From a virus, in IMG/VR virus record IMGVR_UViG_3300045452_000030, positions 1-51,974 of that record: a stretch of DNA of 51,974 bases; one strand, written 5' to 3'. Shown here piece after piece: positions 25,690-33,116 of this stretch (within the stretch, counting starts at the first letter, position 1; the number at the start of each line of letters is the position of its first letter). A model generated the notes under the pieces. The model searched no databases. It was not told the origin of the DNA and saw only the letters and a program-made list of their open reading frames with translations. The position numbers were made by a program, and so were the translations under genes.

Positions 25690-25996
25690 GACGAAAAGCG
25701 ATCTGCTTGCGGCGCTCCATGAGACCGCTGCAGGCTTTGAAAAGCTCGGCTTCATCGACCAACGCCAAATGCGCAAGTTCGATGCCCTGTGCCTAGAGCC
25801 AGTGCCTGACTTCGATGCCGAAAAGATCAAGTCGCTCCGAGCTCGTCAGTCCATCAGCCAGACGGTCCTCGCCTCGCTTCTGAACATAAGCCCATCGACG
25901 GTGCGGCAGTGGGAGGCTGGGGCAAAGCACCCGAGTGGCTCATCGCTAAAACTGCTTCATTTGATTGAGCGAAAGGGTCTGGAAGCAGTCCTCTGA
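25673..25996 (+). CDS. higA: HigA-like XRE antitoxin
   Basis: 107 residues from the ATG at 25673 (GAGGAG seven bases upstream). A clear XRE helix-turn-helix, SISQTVLASLLNISPSTVRQWEAG, lies in the second half; the N-terminal half would wrap the toxin. The start inside the toxin gene couples their translation. It is followed by a strong terminator. It probably represses its own promoter through the palindrome at 25279. Confidence 0.87.
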   Translation: MATKVKTKSDLLAALHETAAGFEKLGFIDQRQMRKFDALCLEPVPDFDAEKIKSLRARQSISQTVLASLLNISPSTVRQWEAGAKHPSGSSLKLLHLIERKGLEAVL

Positions 25997-26074
25997 CCAC
26001 TGCAGTGCTCTGTCTTCGACACCTAATTCTCAGCGGCAAAAAAGCCTCAATAAAATTTCTCAATGGCTCGGAGC

Positions 26075-26095
26075 CCCAGAAAACTGGGTTTTTTT
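26075..26095 (+). terminator. Rho-independent terminator after higBA
   Basis: CCCAG (26075-26079), an AAAA loop and CTGGG (26084-26088) form a short hairpin followed directly by seven T (26089-26095). Confidence 0.8.
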
Positions 26096-26348
26096 CCATT
26101 TCCTCAAAAACTCCATTTCTCTCGCGCGCGCGATAAAGGGGGGAGGAGTAGAAGGATGGTTTGGGTATATAATACATATATTGAGATATTGAGATATTAG
26201 ACCAATCCCATGAAATTCAGCCATTTTCTTGCCTTGAGCAGAATTTGAGATCCAAATTTCTTCCTGAGCTTTTTGTTTCGCTTCTCCGAGCGCAGCCGAC
26301 AGGCTACAAACTCTCCTGACGCGGCGATCCTTCTTCTGGAGGATTGCT
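26096..26348. other. AT-rich intergenic region with tandem repeats
   Basis: No gene is convincing from 25997 to 26348. The region contains an alternating CGCGCGCG block, a purine-rich run and an AT-rich segment. That segment has a perfect -10 word TATAAT (26168-26173) without a good -35, and a tandem TTGAGATA pair (26181-26196). It may hold the promoter of the resolvase operon. An origin-type unwinding element is another possibility because it follows the replication genes. Confidence 0.45.
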
Positions 26349-26891
26349 TTGAACCAGACAGCCCTAGACGCATCCGCCCGACCGGATGCGGGCTCTCCCA
26401 TCGGAACAGTTGCTCGCCGGACACAAGGGGCAATGCTCGGCCTCGACCTCGGCACCAGCACCGGCTGGGCGCTGCGGACCACTGACGATTACACGTCCAG
26501 CGGCACCGTCCTCCTGAAGCACTCCCGCTACGATGGTGGCGGCATGCGCTTCCTGCGTTTTCGGCGCTGGCTGGAGGATCTTGATCAGGACGCAGGGCCG
26601 ATCGAGGCGATCTACTTCGAAGAGGTCCGTCGCCATGCCGGTACGGATGCGGCCCACATATACGGCGGTCTACTGGCAGTCCTCTCGGCTTGGTGTGAAG
26701 AGCATCTCGTCGCCTACCAGGGCGTGCCGGTTGGCACCATCAAGCGCTTTGCCACCGGCAAAGGCAATGCCGACAAGGCTGCGGTGATCGATGCGATGCG
26801 TGCCCGTGGCTTCGCACCTCGGGACGACAACGAGGCTGACGCACTCGCCATCCTGCTTTGGGCCATTGAGACCCTGGGAGGTGTGCGATGA
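26349..26891 (+). CDS. RuvC-like Holliday junction resolvase
   Basis: 180 residues from the TTG at 26349 (GGAGGA five bases upstream); an ATG at 26433 with AAGGGG is a good alternative that starts right at the fold. The RNase H-fold acidic residues are in place: LGLDLGTSTGWAL, YFEEVRRHAG and DNEADALAILLW. Phage-encoded enzymes of this type resolve branched DNA before packaging. It overlaps the next gene (ATGA). Confidence 0.85.
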   Translation: MNQTALDASARPDAGSPIGTVARRTQGAMLGLDLGTSTGWALRTTDDYTSSGTVLLKHSRYDGGGMRFLRFRRWLEDLDQDAGPIEAIYFEEVRRHAGTDAAHIYGGLLAVLSAWCEEHLVAYQGVPVGTIKRFATGKGNADKAAVIDAMRARGFAPRDDNEADALAILLWAIETLGGVR

Positions 26892-27142
26892 CCACCTGGT
26901 CCATTCTTGGTCACACTGCCAAGGTGCTCGAGGAGCGCCGTGACGACTACGGCGATCCAGCTGAGCAGTTTCGCTCCATTGCCGATCGCTGGTCTATCAC
27001 TCTTGGGACACCGGTGACGCCGGCCCAAGTCGCCCTGTGCATGATCGACCTCAAACTTGCTCGACTGGCCTACGATCCCTGTCATACCGACAGTTTGGTA
27101 GACGTCATCGGCTACGCGGCTCTGCTGCGGGAGGTGCGCTGA
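26888..27142 (+). CDS. DUF6378 family phage protein
   Basis: 84 residues with the conserved ERRDDYGDPAEQF pattern and a helical remainder (MIDLKLARLAYDP, SLVDVIGYAALL). This matches DUF6378, a small phage family that looks like a MazG/dUTPase-type all-alpha fold. Both ends overlap neighbouring genes. Function uncertain. Confidence 0.8.
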   Translation: MTTWSILGHTAKVLEERRDDYGDPAEQFRSIADRWSITLGTPVTPAQVALCMIDLKLARLAYDPCHTDSLVDVIGYAALLREVR

Positions 27143-27330
27143 TGAGCATGACCTCCCGGATTTACGACAGTGCGCGGCAGCGTGATGGGGAGCAGCTTCG
27201 GCGTGATGGCTGGCGCAACGGCATACTTGCTGTTTCAGTGAGCGACCAACGGCTGACTACGCTCGAGCGACAAGCCATCCGCGCTATCGGTGAACGGCTC
27301 TACGGAGGCGCCCATGGCAAGGGGGCGTAA
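27142..27330 (+). CDS. Small hypothetical phage protein
   Basis: 62 residues from the ATG at 27142, overlapping the previous stop by one base (GATGA). Charged and helical (RQRDGEQLRRDGWRNG, TTLERQAIRAIGERL). Its last 17 bases overlap the start of the next gene. Unknown function. Confidence 0.65.
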   Translation: MSMTSRIYDSARQRDGEQLRRDGWRNGILAVSVSDQRLTTLERQAIRAIGERLYGGAHGKGA

Positions 27331-27889
27331 GCGCAAGGCCGGCCGTAGGCTCCCATGCGGTAAGCGGCTGCGGGAGGAGACCCAGCGTGAAGCCATGTCG
27401 ACGGTGCTGGATGCACGGCGGCGCCACTACGGCGTAGCTGCTGCACAGGCGAAAGACGAACGGCTTGGCTCGGCTCTCGGCAGGCTGTCTTTCGCCGGGC
27501 GCATTGGCGCTGACCAGTTTGCTGCCGGGCAACTCTACGGTGAGATCATGGCCCGCAATCGAGCCGTCATGGGGCTGCCCACGGATCAACCGCGCTCTGT
27601 TACCGCACTCCTGCTCAATGAAGGGATCTTTGGCGGCGGTGCTCCCGACCCGGATCCTGAGCTGGTTGAGAAGGTCCGCAAGCAGGCTGCCAGCGCAATA
27701 CTCATGCTGCGCACAGCTGATAGTGATGCCCCTGGAGGAGTTGGAAGGAAGCCCAGCCAGCTGGTTCACGCATTGGTGTGTCATGACGTGGATGCTGCGT
27801 TTTGGTCTCCCGCCGATCTGCGCAACCTCGCTCATGGCCTTGATGCGCTGTGCCGCCTATTCCGGATTGGATCGCCGAGTTGCACTTGA
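27314..27889 (+). CDS. Hypothetical phage protein
   Basis: 191 residues from the ATG at 27314 (GGAG about seven bases upstream). The N-terminus is strongly basic (ARGRKRKAGRRLPCGKRLREE), followed by helical segments. It is the last gene before a gene-poor boundary, where late antiterminators often lie in lambdoid phages. No family is recognised, so a regulatory role is only a suggestion. Confidence 0.7.
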   Translation: MARGRKRKAGRRLPCGKRLREETQREAMSTVLDARRRHYGVAAAQAKDERLGSALGRLSFAGRIGADQFAAGQLYGEIMARNRAVMGLPTDQPRSVTALLLNEGIFGGGAPDPDPELVEKVRKQAASAILMLRTADSDAPGGVGRKPSQLVHALVCHDVDAAFWSPADLRNLAHGLDALCRLFRIGSPSCT

Positions 27890-27952
27890 GCATCCCATGC
27901 CAAGCATATGGTATAACAAACTGTGACTAAACGATAAAATTACGATTTGGTA

Positions 27953-27981
27953 TTGACGGCAAATTGCAGGCAGCGTATCTG
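27953..27981 (+). promoter_or_regulatory. Candidate sigma-70 promoter
   Basis: TTGACG (27953-27958), a 17-base spacer and TATCTG (27976-27981) lie in an AT-rich gap after the early genes. The next plus-strand element is a hairpin about 26 bases downstream. It could therefore serve a short RNA, or late genes if read-through occurs. Confidence 0.45.
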
Positions 27982-28006
27982 TTCCGAAATTCAAAGCTCA
28001 GAATTG

Positions 28007-28038
28007 CGCCCGGAGCCCACAGGCTTTCGGGCGTTGTT
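28007..28038 (+). terminator. Hairpin, possible terminator
   Basis: CGCCCG (28007-28012) pairs with CGGGCG (28028-28033) and AGCC (28014-28017) with GGCT (28022-28025), with a small internal bulge. A T-rich stretch follows. It lies between the end of the early plus-strand genes and the convergent gene at 28043, so it may serve both. Confidence 0.5.
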
Positions 28039-28042
28039 CGTT

Positions 28043-28258
28043 TCAGGCAATCCAGCGTCGATTATAGATCTGGAATGTCTCCGGATCGATTGAGGCGGCG
28101 CACTGGTGACCGGCTCGGCATTCGGAGACGGCATTGATCAGGCCGCTGTTCGGATCGGTGCGCTGCTCGATGATGTTGGACGGCTCGCCGCAGATCGTTC
28201 CGTTCTCATCGATCGATTTGGGGCAAGCTTCATTGGTGATGAAACGACGTTCGGACAT
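28043..28258 (-). CDS. Hypothetical cysteine-containing protein
   Basis: 71 residues from the ATG at 28258. Cysteines in EACPKS, GTICGE, SECRAGHQC may bind a metal. It runs against the surrounding genes, which marks it as an added gene. Not recognised; the ribosome site is weak. Confidence 0.6.
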   Translation of the reverse strand: MSERRFITNEACPKSIDENGTICGEPSNIIEQRTDPNSGLINAVSECRAGHQCAASIDPETFQIYNRRWIA

Positions 28259-28275
28259 AGTGGGCACACTCTAGC

Positions 28276-28548
28276 ATGAAGCGCCTAAGAGGGCGAGCGG
28301 GTGTCTCCCAGCGACTTCGCCGCCTGCGGGCTGAACCTCTCTGCCGTGATTGCTCTTTCGCCGGGATTGTCCGGGAGGCGACCGTACCTGACCACATTGT
28401 GCCGCTCGCCCATGGTGGTTCGGACGAGGACAGCAATATCCGCTGCCTCTGTTCCGAGTGTCATGCGAAGCGGACTACCGAGCAATTCGGCCTGCGCAGG
28501 ACGGTTGCCGTGGGCCCCGACGGGTGGCCGATCTCGGCGGCTAACTGA
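28276..28548 (+). CDS. HNH endonuclease
   Basis: 90 residues. The HNH core is complete: CRDC, PDHIVPLAHGG, SDEDSNIRCLCSECHAKRT. Small HNH proteins next to terminase genes assist DNA packaging cleavage in HK97-type phages. Here the terminase begins only at 32634, because about four kilobases of added genes lie between. The start is 18 bases from a divergent gene. Confidence 0.9.
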   Translation: MKRLRGRAGVSQRLRRLRAEPLCRDCSFAGIVREATVPDHIVPLAHGGSDEDSNIRCLCSECHAKRTTEQFGLRRTVAVGPDGWPISAAN

Positions 28549-28726
28549 TCGACTGGAAGTACTCTAGGATTTCATCAGTGAGGTTGTTGAGGTGCACTGC
28601 GTTTTCATCGCGCAAACGGCCAGTCGCTACGCCCCAAAGCATTGCTTGGTCGCGCTGTGGTATCTCGCCGTAGCGGTCAATGTACCAGGCTAGCCGAAGG
28701 GCCAGCTCCTTCTGAATATCTGCCAT
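28541..28726 (-). CDS. Small hypothetical protein
   Basis: 61 residues from the second ATG (28726), which has GGAGAGG six bases upstream. Helical (ADIQKELALRLAWYIDRYGE, DEILEYFQS). Convergent with HNH, overlapping by eight bases. Unknown function. 28727-28954 holds no gene. Confidence 0.6.
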   Translation of the reverse strand: MADIQKELALRLAWYIDRYGEIPQRDQAMLWGVATGRLRDENAVHLNNLTDEILEYFQSIS

Positions 28727-28954
28727 CATCCACCTCTCCGCCTATGTAGCCGCATTCAGCCGAAAGCGAAAATGGGGGGCGGGCCTCGAAAGTCTGGACC
28801 TTCGCCGAGGGACACCGCGCTTGGCCCAAACTTCACGCAACCGCGAGTTAGCGACCGGGGGTCAGAAAGCAAAAAGTCCCCGATTTCCGTCGAATTGACT
28901 GGATAGTCGTCGCGACAAGAGCGGTAGTCGCTTCACGAAAACGGAGCGATGCAG

Positions 28955-29317
28955 ATGACCAACTCGACCTTGCCAACCGCCAACGAAGTCTGGGGCTTCT
29001 ACGGCACCAGCGGCGCCTTCGCAGATGCCGATGCAGCTTGGGCAATTGCCTTCCCGGCGGTGCTGGCCGCGACTGAAGGCACGGCCGAAGGGGTTCGGGA
29101 TTTCCTCGACAGCCGCCATGGCCGCCACTTCGCCGACGACGTCCAAAACGGCATCCATGCGGGGCTCGACCTCACCGTAGCAATCGAAGCCGCGATCACC
29201 CGCTGGATGGGATGGACCATCAACCGGGAAACCGCCCGCGAGATCGCGATGCCAAAGGGGCTGCCCTACCTGAAGGGCTTTGTCCTCCACTTCGGCCTGA
29301 AAGCGCAGGCCGCATGA
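28955..29317 (+). CDS. Hypothetical protein of a mobile-element type
   Basis: 120 residues from the ATG at 28955 (GGAG eight bases upstream). The sequence (ANEVWGFYGTSG, DFLDSRHGRHFADDV, ITRWMGWTINRETAREI) resembles small proteins common on sphingomonad plasmids and islands. Coupled to the next gene by an ATGA overlap. The pair is probably cargo rather than part of the phage backbone. Function unknown. Confidence 0.65.
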   Translation: MTNSTLPTANEVWGFYGTSGAFADADAAWAIAFPAVLAATEGTAEGVRDFLDSRHGRHFADDVQNGIHAGLDLTVAIEAAITRWMGWTINRETAREIAMPKGLPYLKGFVLHFGLKAQAA

Positions 29318-29538
29318 GCGCGGGCATCACCAGCACGATCCGCCTCGCGATCCGCACGCTGCCGGAGAACTTCGACCGCAGCAGGATCGTCACGGTGATC
29401 GAGACGATCGAACAGGAACTTTACGACGGCGGCGTTTACGCCAACGCGACCGCCGACAGCTTCACCATCGAGATCACGGTCCGGACCGACCAGCTGCTCG
29501 ACACCGCCAAGGTGCTGACCGAGCTAGAGCTGATCTGA
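29314..29538 (+). CDS. Small hypothetical protein
   Basis: 74 residues from the ATG at 29314, overlapping the previous stop. Predicted alpha/beta (TVIETIEQELYDGGVYANATADSF, EITVRTDQLLDTAKVL). Forms a two-gene cargo unit with the preceding gene. Unknown function. Confidence 0.65.
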   Translation: MSAGITSTIRLAIRTLPENFDRSRIVTVIETIEQELYDGGVYANATADSFTIEITVRTDQLLDTAKVLTELELI

Positions 29539-29554
29539 TGCTCGGATAGGGGCG

Positions 29555-29884
29555 TCAGTCCTCTTCGCTGTTTTGAAGCCACGACGGAATGTCCCGCTGG
29601 GCATGCAGAATGCGCCAGACGTCGACGTGGTCCTCACCCGCCATGAAAAACACGAGGTACGGATAGCGTTTCAGTTTGCGGCTGCGCAAACCCGGGAGAT
29701 TGAGTTCCTGCCCCCAACGCGGCGTACTGCCGGAGGGATTTGCACCAATCTGCGCGTAGGCGGCCTCCAGCGCATCAATGAAGCCGAATGCGACATCGCG
29801 GCCGGCTTCGGCGAGATAATGATCGATTGCCTGCTCAGCATCCAGCCTCGCCAGTGCGCGAGGGATAACGGGAAGCGACTTCAC
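29555..29884 (-). CDS. parE: ParE-family toxin
   Basis: 109 residues from the GTG at 29884, which overlaps the antitoxin stop (GTGA). The pattern is ParE/RelE: IPRALARLDAEQAIDHYLAEAG, GFIDALEAAYAQIGANPSGS, then LPGLRSRKLKRYPYLVFFM and VWRILHAQRDIPSWL. ParE toxins poison gyrase. The antitoxin gene comes first, as in parDE. Confidence 0.9.
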   Translation of the reverse strand: MKSLPVIPRALARLDAEQAIDHYLAEAGRDVAFGFIDALEAAYAQIGANPSGSTPRWGQELNLPGLRSRKLKRYPYLVFFMAGEDHVDVWRILHAQRDIPSWLQNSEED

Positions 29885-30120
29885 GAAGCTGCGTGCTGGC
29901 TGACCCGGGCGCGAAGTTCGGCAAAATAGGTCTCGTCGGCAGGTGCCGTCGGAGCAGATGCCGCGCCTTCCAGCAGGAGGCCGCGCAGCTTCTGGACGTC
30001 CTGATCCTTGCGGATCAGCTCGCGGACATATTCGCTGCTGGTGCCGTAGCCTCGGGTGCTGACCTGCTGGTCGACGAACGACTTCAGCGTGTCCGGCAAA
30101 GAGATGTTCATCGTGCTCAT
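29881..30120 (-). CDS. parD: ParD-family antitoxin
   Basis: 79 residues from the ATG at 30120. The N-terminal ribbon-helix-helix (NISLPDTLKSFVDQQVSTRGYGTSSEYVRELIR, read in parts) is typical of ParD. The C-terminal tail binds the toxin. It likely represses its own promoter through the repeated TTGGCAA sites just upstream. Confidence 0.9.
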   Translation of the reverse strand: MSTMNISLPDTLKSFVDQQVSTRGYGTSSEYVRELIRKDQDVQKLRGLLLEGAASAPTAPADETYFAELRARVSQHAAS

Positions 30121-30139
30121 GAGGGCGCGAATACCACTT

Positions 30140-30156
30140 TTGGCAAAAATTGGCAA
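30140..30156 (-). promoter_or_regulatory. Tandem operator repeats of parDE
   Basis: TTGGCAA occurs at 30140-30146 and again at 30150-30156, ten bases apart, one helical turn. On the minus strand the distal copy forms a TTGCCA -35 with a 17-base spacer to TATTCG. Same-face repeats of this kind suit a ribbon-helix-helix dimer pair. Confidence 0.55.
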
Positions 30157-30200
30157 GATCGCCGCTCCGGCTGATCTGCCGGGATCTCATCGGAATTTTC

Positions 30201-31442
30201 ATGTCCCAAGACTGGCCGGCCCAGAGCAGCGAGCTCTGGCCGATAGAGAAGATCACCCCCTATGCGCGCAATTCACGCACGCATTCGGACGAACAGGTCG
30301 CCCAAATCGCTGCTTCAATCCGCGAATGGGGCTGGACCAATCCAATCCTGGTCGATGAGGACGGCGGCCTGATTGCTGGCCATGGCAGACTGCTTGCTGC
30401 CCGCAAGCTCGGCCTCACCCAGATCCCGACCATGGTCGCCAAGGGCTGGAGTGAAGCGCAGAAGAAGGCCTACGTCATTGCCGACAACAAGCTGGCGCTG
30501 AACGCCGGCTGGGACCTTGAACTGCTGGCCGTCGAACTGGGCGATCTGCAGGGTTTCGATTTCGATCTGATGCTGACCGGGTTCTCCGACGACGAACTGT
30601 CGAAGCTGCTGACCGAGAAGACCGAAGGCAACACCGATCCCGACGATATCCCGGAAGCGCCGATCGATCCCATTGCTAAACCGGGCGATGTCTGGCTGCT
30701 TGGGAAGCACCGCCTCGTCTGCGGCGACAGCACCGATGCAGACACTGTGGCCAAGGCGCTGAACGGTGTCTCGCCCCATCTGATGGTCACCGATCCGCCC
30801 TACGGCGTAGAATATGATCCGGCCTGGCGCGAGAAGGCGGGCGTTGCCGCTTCCGGCACCGCCAAGGGCAAGGTGCTCAACGACGACAAGGCCGACTGGC
30901 GCGAAGCATGGGCTCTGTTCCCGGGCGACGTCGCCTATGTCTGGCATGCAGGCCTGTTCGCCGGTGTTGTGGGTGAAAGCCTCGCCGCCTGCGATCTTAT
31001 GCTTCGCTCCCAGATCATCTGGGACAAGGGTCAGCTGGTCCTCTCGCGCGGCGATTATCACTGGGAGCATGAGCCCTGCTGGTATGCCGTGAAGAAGGGC
31101 GCGAAGGGTCACTGGGCGGGTGATCGTAAGCAGACCACCGTCTGGCATATTGCCAAGCCCAAGAAGAACGAGACGGGTCACGGCACCCAGAAGCCGGTCG
31201 AGTGCATGAAGCGCCCGATCGAGAATAATTCCAGCCCGGGCCAGGCGGTCTACGAACCGTTCTCGGGCTCCGGCACCACTATCATTGCCGGCGAGATGAC
31301 CGGCCGCTCGATCCACGCGATCGAGCTCAACCCGGCCTACGTCGATGTGACTATCAAGCGCTGGCAGGACTTCACAGGCAAACCGGCCACCCTTGAGGGT
31401 GACGGCCGGACCTTCGCCGAACTCAGCGAACAGCAGCGGTAA
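30201..31442 (+). CDS. ParB-domain N6-adenine (beta-class) DNA methylase
   Basis: 413 residues from the ATG at 30201. The N-terminal ParB-like part (ITPYARNSRTHSDEQV, LIAGHGRLLAARKLG at 57-71) is followed by motif IV TDPPYG near 197 and motif I EPFSGSGTT near 351. The order IV then I marks the beta class. Phage enzymes of this type methylate adenine and probably protect the genome from host restriction, including the kind of defence system next door. Followed closely by the cytosine methylase. Confidence 0.93.
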   Translation: MSQDWPAQSSELWPIEKITPYARNSRTHSDEQVAQIAASIREWGWTNPILVDEDGGLIAGHGRLLAARKLGLTQIPTMVAKGWSEAQKKAYVIADNKLALNAGWDLELLAVELGDLQGFDFDLMLTGFSDDELSKLLTEKTEGNTDPDDIPEAPIDPIAKPGDVWLLGKHRLVCGDSTDADTVAKALNGVSPHLMVTDPPYGVEYDPAWREKAGVAASGTAKGKVLNDDKADWREAWALFPGDVAYVWHAGLFAGVVGESLAACDLMLRSQIIWDKGQLVLSRGDYHWEHEPCWYAVKKGAKGHWAGDRKQTTVWHIAKPKKNETGHGTQKPVECMKRPIENNSSPGQAVYEPFSGSGTTIIAGEMTGRSIHAIELNPAYVDVTIKRWQDFTGKPATLEGDGRTFAELSEQQR

Positions 31443-31455
31443 CAACGTGCATGAC

Positions 31456-32325
31456 ATGGCTTTATCTTCCCCCGGGCGCGGTCCGGGGGGCGACGACGCA
31501 CGCCTTGATGGCATCTCGCTTTGCGCCGGAGCAGGCGGCCTCGACCTCGGCCTCCACATCGCCTGTCCCGGATATCGCACTGTGGGTTACGTCGAGCGGG
31601 AAGCCTTCGCAGCAGCCACTCTCGTGGCGCGGATGGAAGACAAAACCCTGGATCCGGCACCTGTCTGGGACGACCTTACAACCTTCGACGGCCGACCATG
31701 GCGCGGCCTCGTGGATATCCTCACTGCGGGCTACCCGTGCCAGCCGTTCTCGGTCGCCGGCCGCCGCCTCGGCGAGGCCGATCTGCGCCATCTCTGGCCT
31801 CACGTTGCCCGCATCATCCGGGAATGCGATCCCCCGATCGTCTTCCTCGAAAATGTCGCCCATCATCTCCGCCTCGGATTTCCCGAAGTCGCCCGAGAAC
31901 TGGTCGGCATGGGCTACGTCTTTGCGGCAGGACTGTTTACGGCGGCGGAAGTCGGCGCACCGCACCGGCGCGAACGCCTGTTCATCCTTGCGCTCCGCGA
32001 CGGCGACGAACTGGCTGACCCCGCGCGCCTGCTCGGGCGCACGGTCGAGTGGCTGCAACAGGACGGAGTTTCTGAGGCTCTGGCCGACCCCGCAGACGGA
32101 CAGTTTCAGGAGCCGTGGCGGGGAGCGGAAGGACGAGAAAAGGCCTCGACCGGCTTGCCCGGGACTGGCCGACGCCGAAGGCGATCACCGGCGGACCGAA
32201 CTCGAAACGTGCCGAGCGCGGTGCGGGCGGACCGGACTTGCAGGAAGTCGCGGCCCAGTGGCCGACGCCGATGGCGAGCGATGGGAACAAGCCCAGTGCA
32301 GGTAACCGCAAGAGTGCGGACCTGA
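31456..32325 (+). CDS. DNA cytosine-5 methylase, catalytic part (frame-split)
   Basis: From the ATG at 31456 all main cytosine-5 motifs are present: SLCAGAGGLDLGL (motif I, about 21-33), GYPCQPFSVAG with catalytic Cys95 (IV), FLENV (VI, about 130) and RRERLFIL (VIII, about 171). After about 32100 the frame runs into arginine-rich text that does not look like protein. The expected C-terminal part continues in the -1 frame. The cause may be a one-base deletion, sequencing error or genuine slippage; AAAA at 32138-32141 is one candidate site. The catalytic core may still fold. Confidence 0.8.
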   Translation: MALSSPGRGPGGDDARLDGISLCAGAGGLDLGLHIACPGYRTVGYVEREAFAAATLVARMEDKTLDPAPVWDDLTTFDGRPWRGLVDILTAGYPCQPFSVAGRRLGEADLRHLWPHVARIIRECDPPIVFLENVAHHLRLGFPEVARELVGMGYVFAAGLFTAAEVGAPHRRERLFILALRDGDELADPARLLGRTVEWLQQDGVSEALADPADGQFQEPWRGAEGREKASTGLPGTGRRRRRSPADRTRNVPSAVRADRTCRKSRPSGRRRWRAMGTSPVQVTARVRT

Positions 32326-32630
32326 CGCATGCAGCCGGAATGTGGATGACCCCGACTGCCCGGGACTACAAGGATGGTTCGACCAGTCTTGCCAATGTGC
32401 CGGTGAACGGCCTGCTTGGCCGCCAGGTCCTGACGACGCCGATGCCTGGCGACAGTTCCTCGGATGCGCGCCGGACCTTGAACCCGCTGTTCGTCGAGGC
32501 GCTGATGGGCTGGCCCACCGGGTGGACCGGCTTCGACTTTGCGGAAACGGAGTGGTCCCCTTGGTTGCGGCGCATGCGCTGCGAACTCTCGCGTCTGAAC
32601 TCGTCCAGCATCGGGAAACCCAAGGTATGA
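32115..32630 (+). pseudogene. C-terminal part of the cytosine methylase in the -1 frame
   Basis: This frame contains the usual C-terminal text of phage cytosine methylases: repeated WPTP-type words (DWPTPKA, QWPTPMASDG, MWMTPTARDYKDG) and NPLFVEALMGWPTGWTG near the end. It overlaps the upstream frame by about 200 bases and has no good ribosome site of its own. It is most likely the displaced 3' half of one gene. It ends three bases before the small terminase gene. Confidence 0.7.
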
Positions 32631-32633
32631 CGG

Positions 32634-33116
32634 ATGAAACCCGGAACGAAACCCAAGCCGACCCATCTGAAGCTCGTCACGGGTAACCCCGGCAAGCGGA
32701 CGCTGAACCGCAAGGAGGCCAAGGCCAAGGCAGCTATCCCGGCGCCGCCCCACCACCTAACCGCCGATGCGGTCGAGGAATGGAACCGGGTGGCAACCGA
32801 GCTCTACAATCTCGGCATTCTCTCCGAGATCGACCGGGCCGCGCTCGCCGCCTACGCCATGGCTTACGGCCGCTGGGTCCAGGCCGAACGCGCGATCGCG
32901 AAGATGGCCGAGAAGGACCAGCTGACCGGCGGCCTCATGATCAAGACATCGAACGGCAACGCGATCCAGAACCCACTGGTGGGCACCGCCAACAAAGCGG
33001 CTGCGGACATGATGCGCTATGCCGCAGAATTCGGGATGACGCCGAGTGCCAGGAGCAGGATCGCGGCCCAGCCGCCAGAAGAAGGCGCGGACCCCGCCGA
33101 CCGTTTCTTCGCCTGA
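32634..33116 (+). CDS. terS: Terminase small subunit, P27 family
   Basis: 160 residues beginning MKPGTKPKPTHLKLV, the hallmark start of P27-type small terminases. The following AVEEWNRVATELYNLGILSEIDRAAL and a C-terminal GMTPSARSRI also fit. It recognises the packaging site and hands DNA to the large subunit. It overlaps the next gene. Confidence 0.93.
   Translation: MKPGTKPKPTHLKLVTGNPGKRTLNRKEAKAKAAIPAPPHHLTADAVEEWNRVATELYNLGILSEIDRAALAAYAMAYGRWVQAERAIAKMAEKDQLTGGLMIKTSNGNAIQNPLVGTANKAAADMMRYAAEFGMTPSARSRIAAQPPEEGADPADRFFA

Noticed and set aside
30315-31580. A long open frame antisense to the ParB-methylase
   Set aside because: It covers a gene with clear DPPY and ParB motifs; no motif or start signal of its own.
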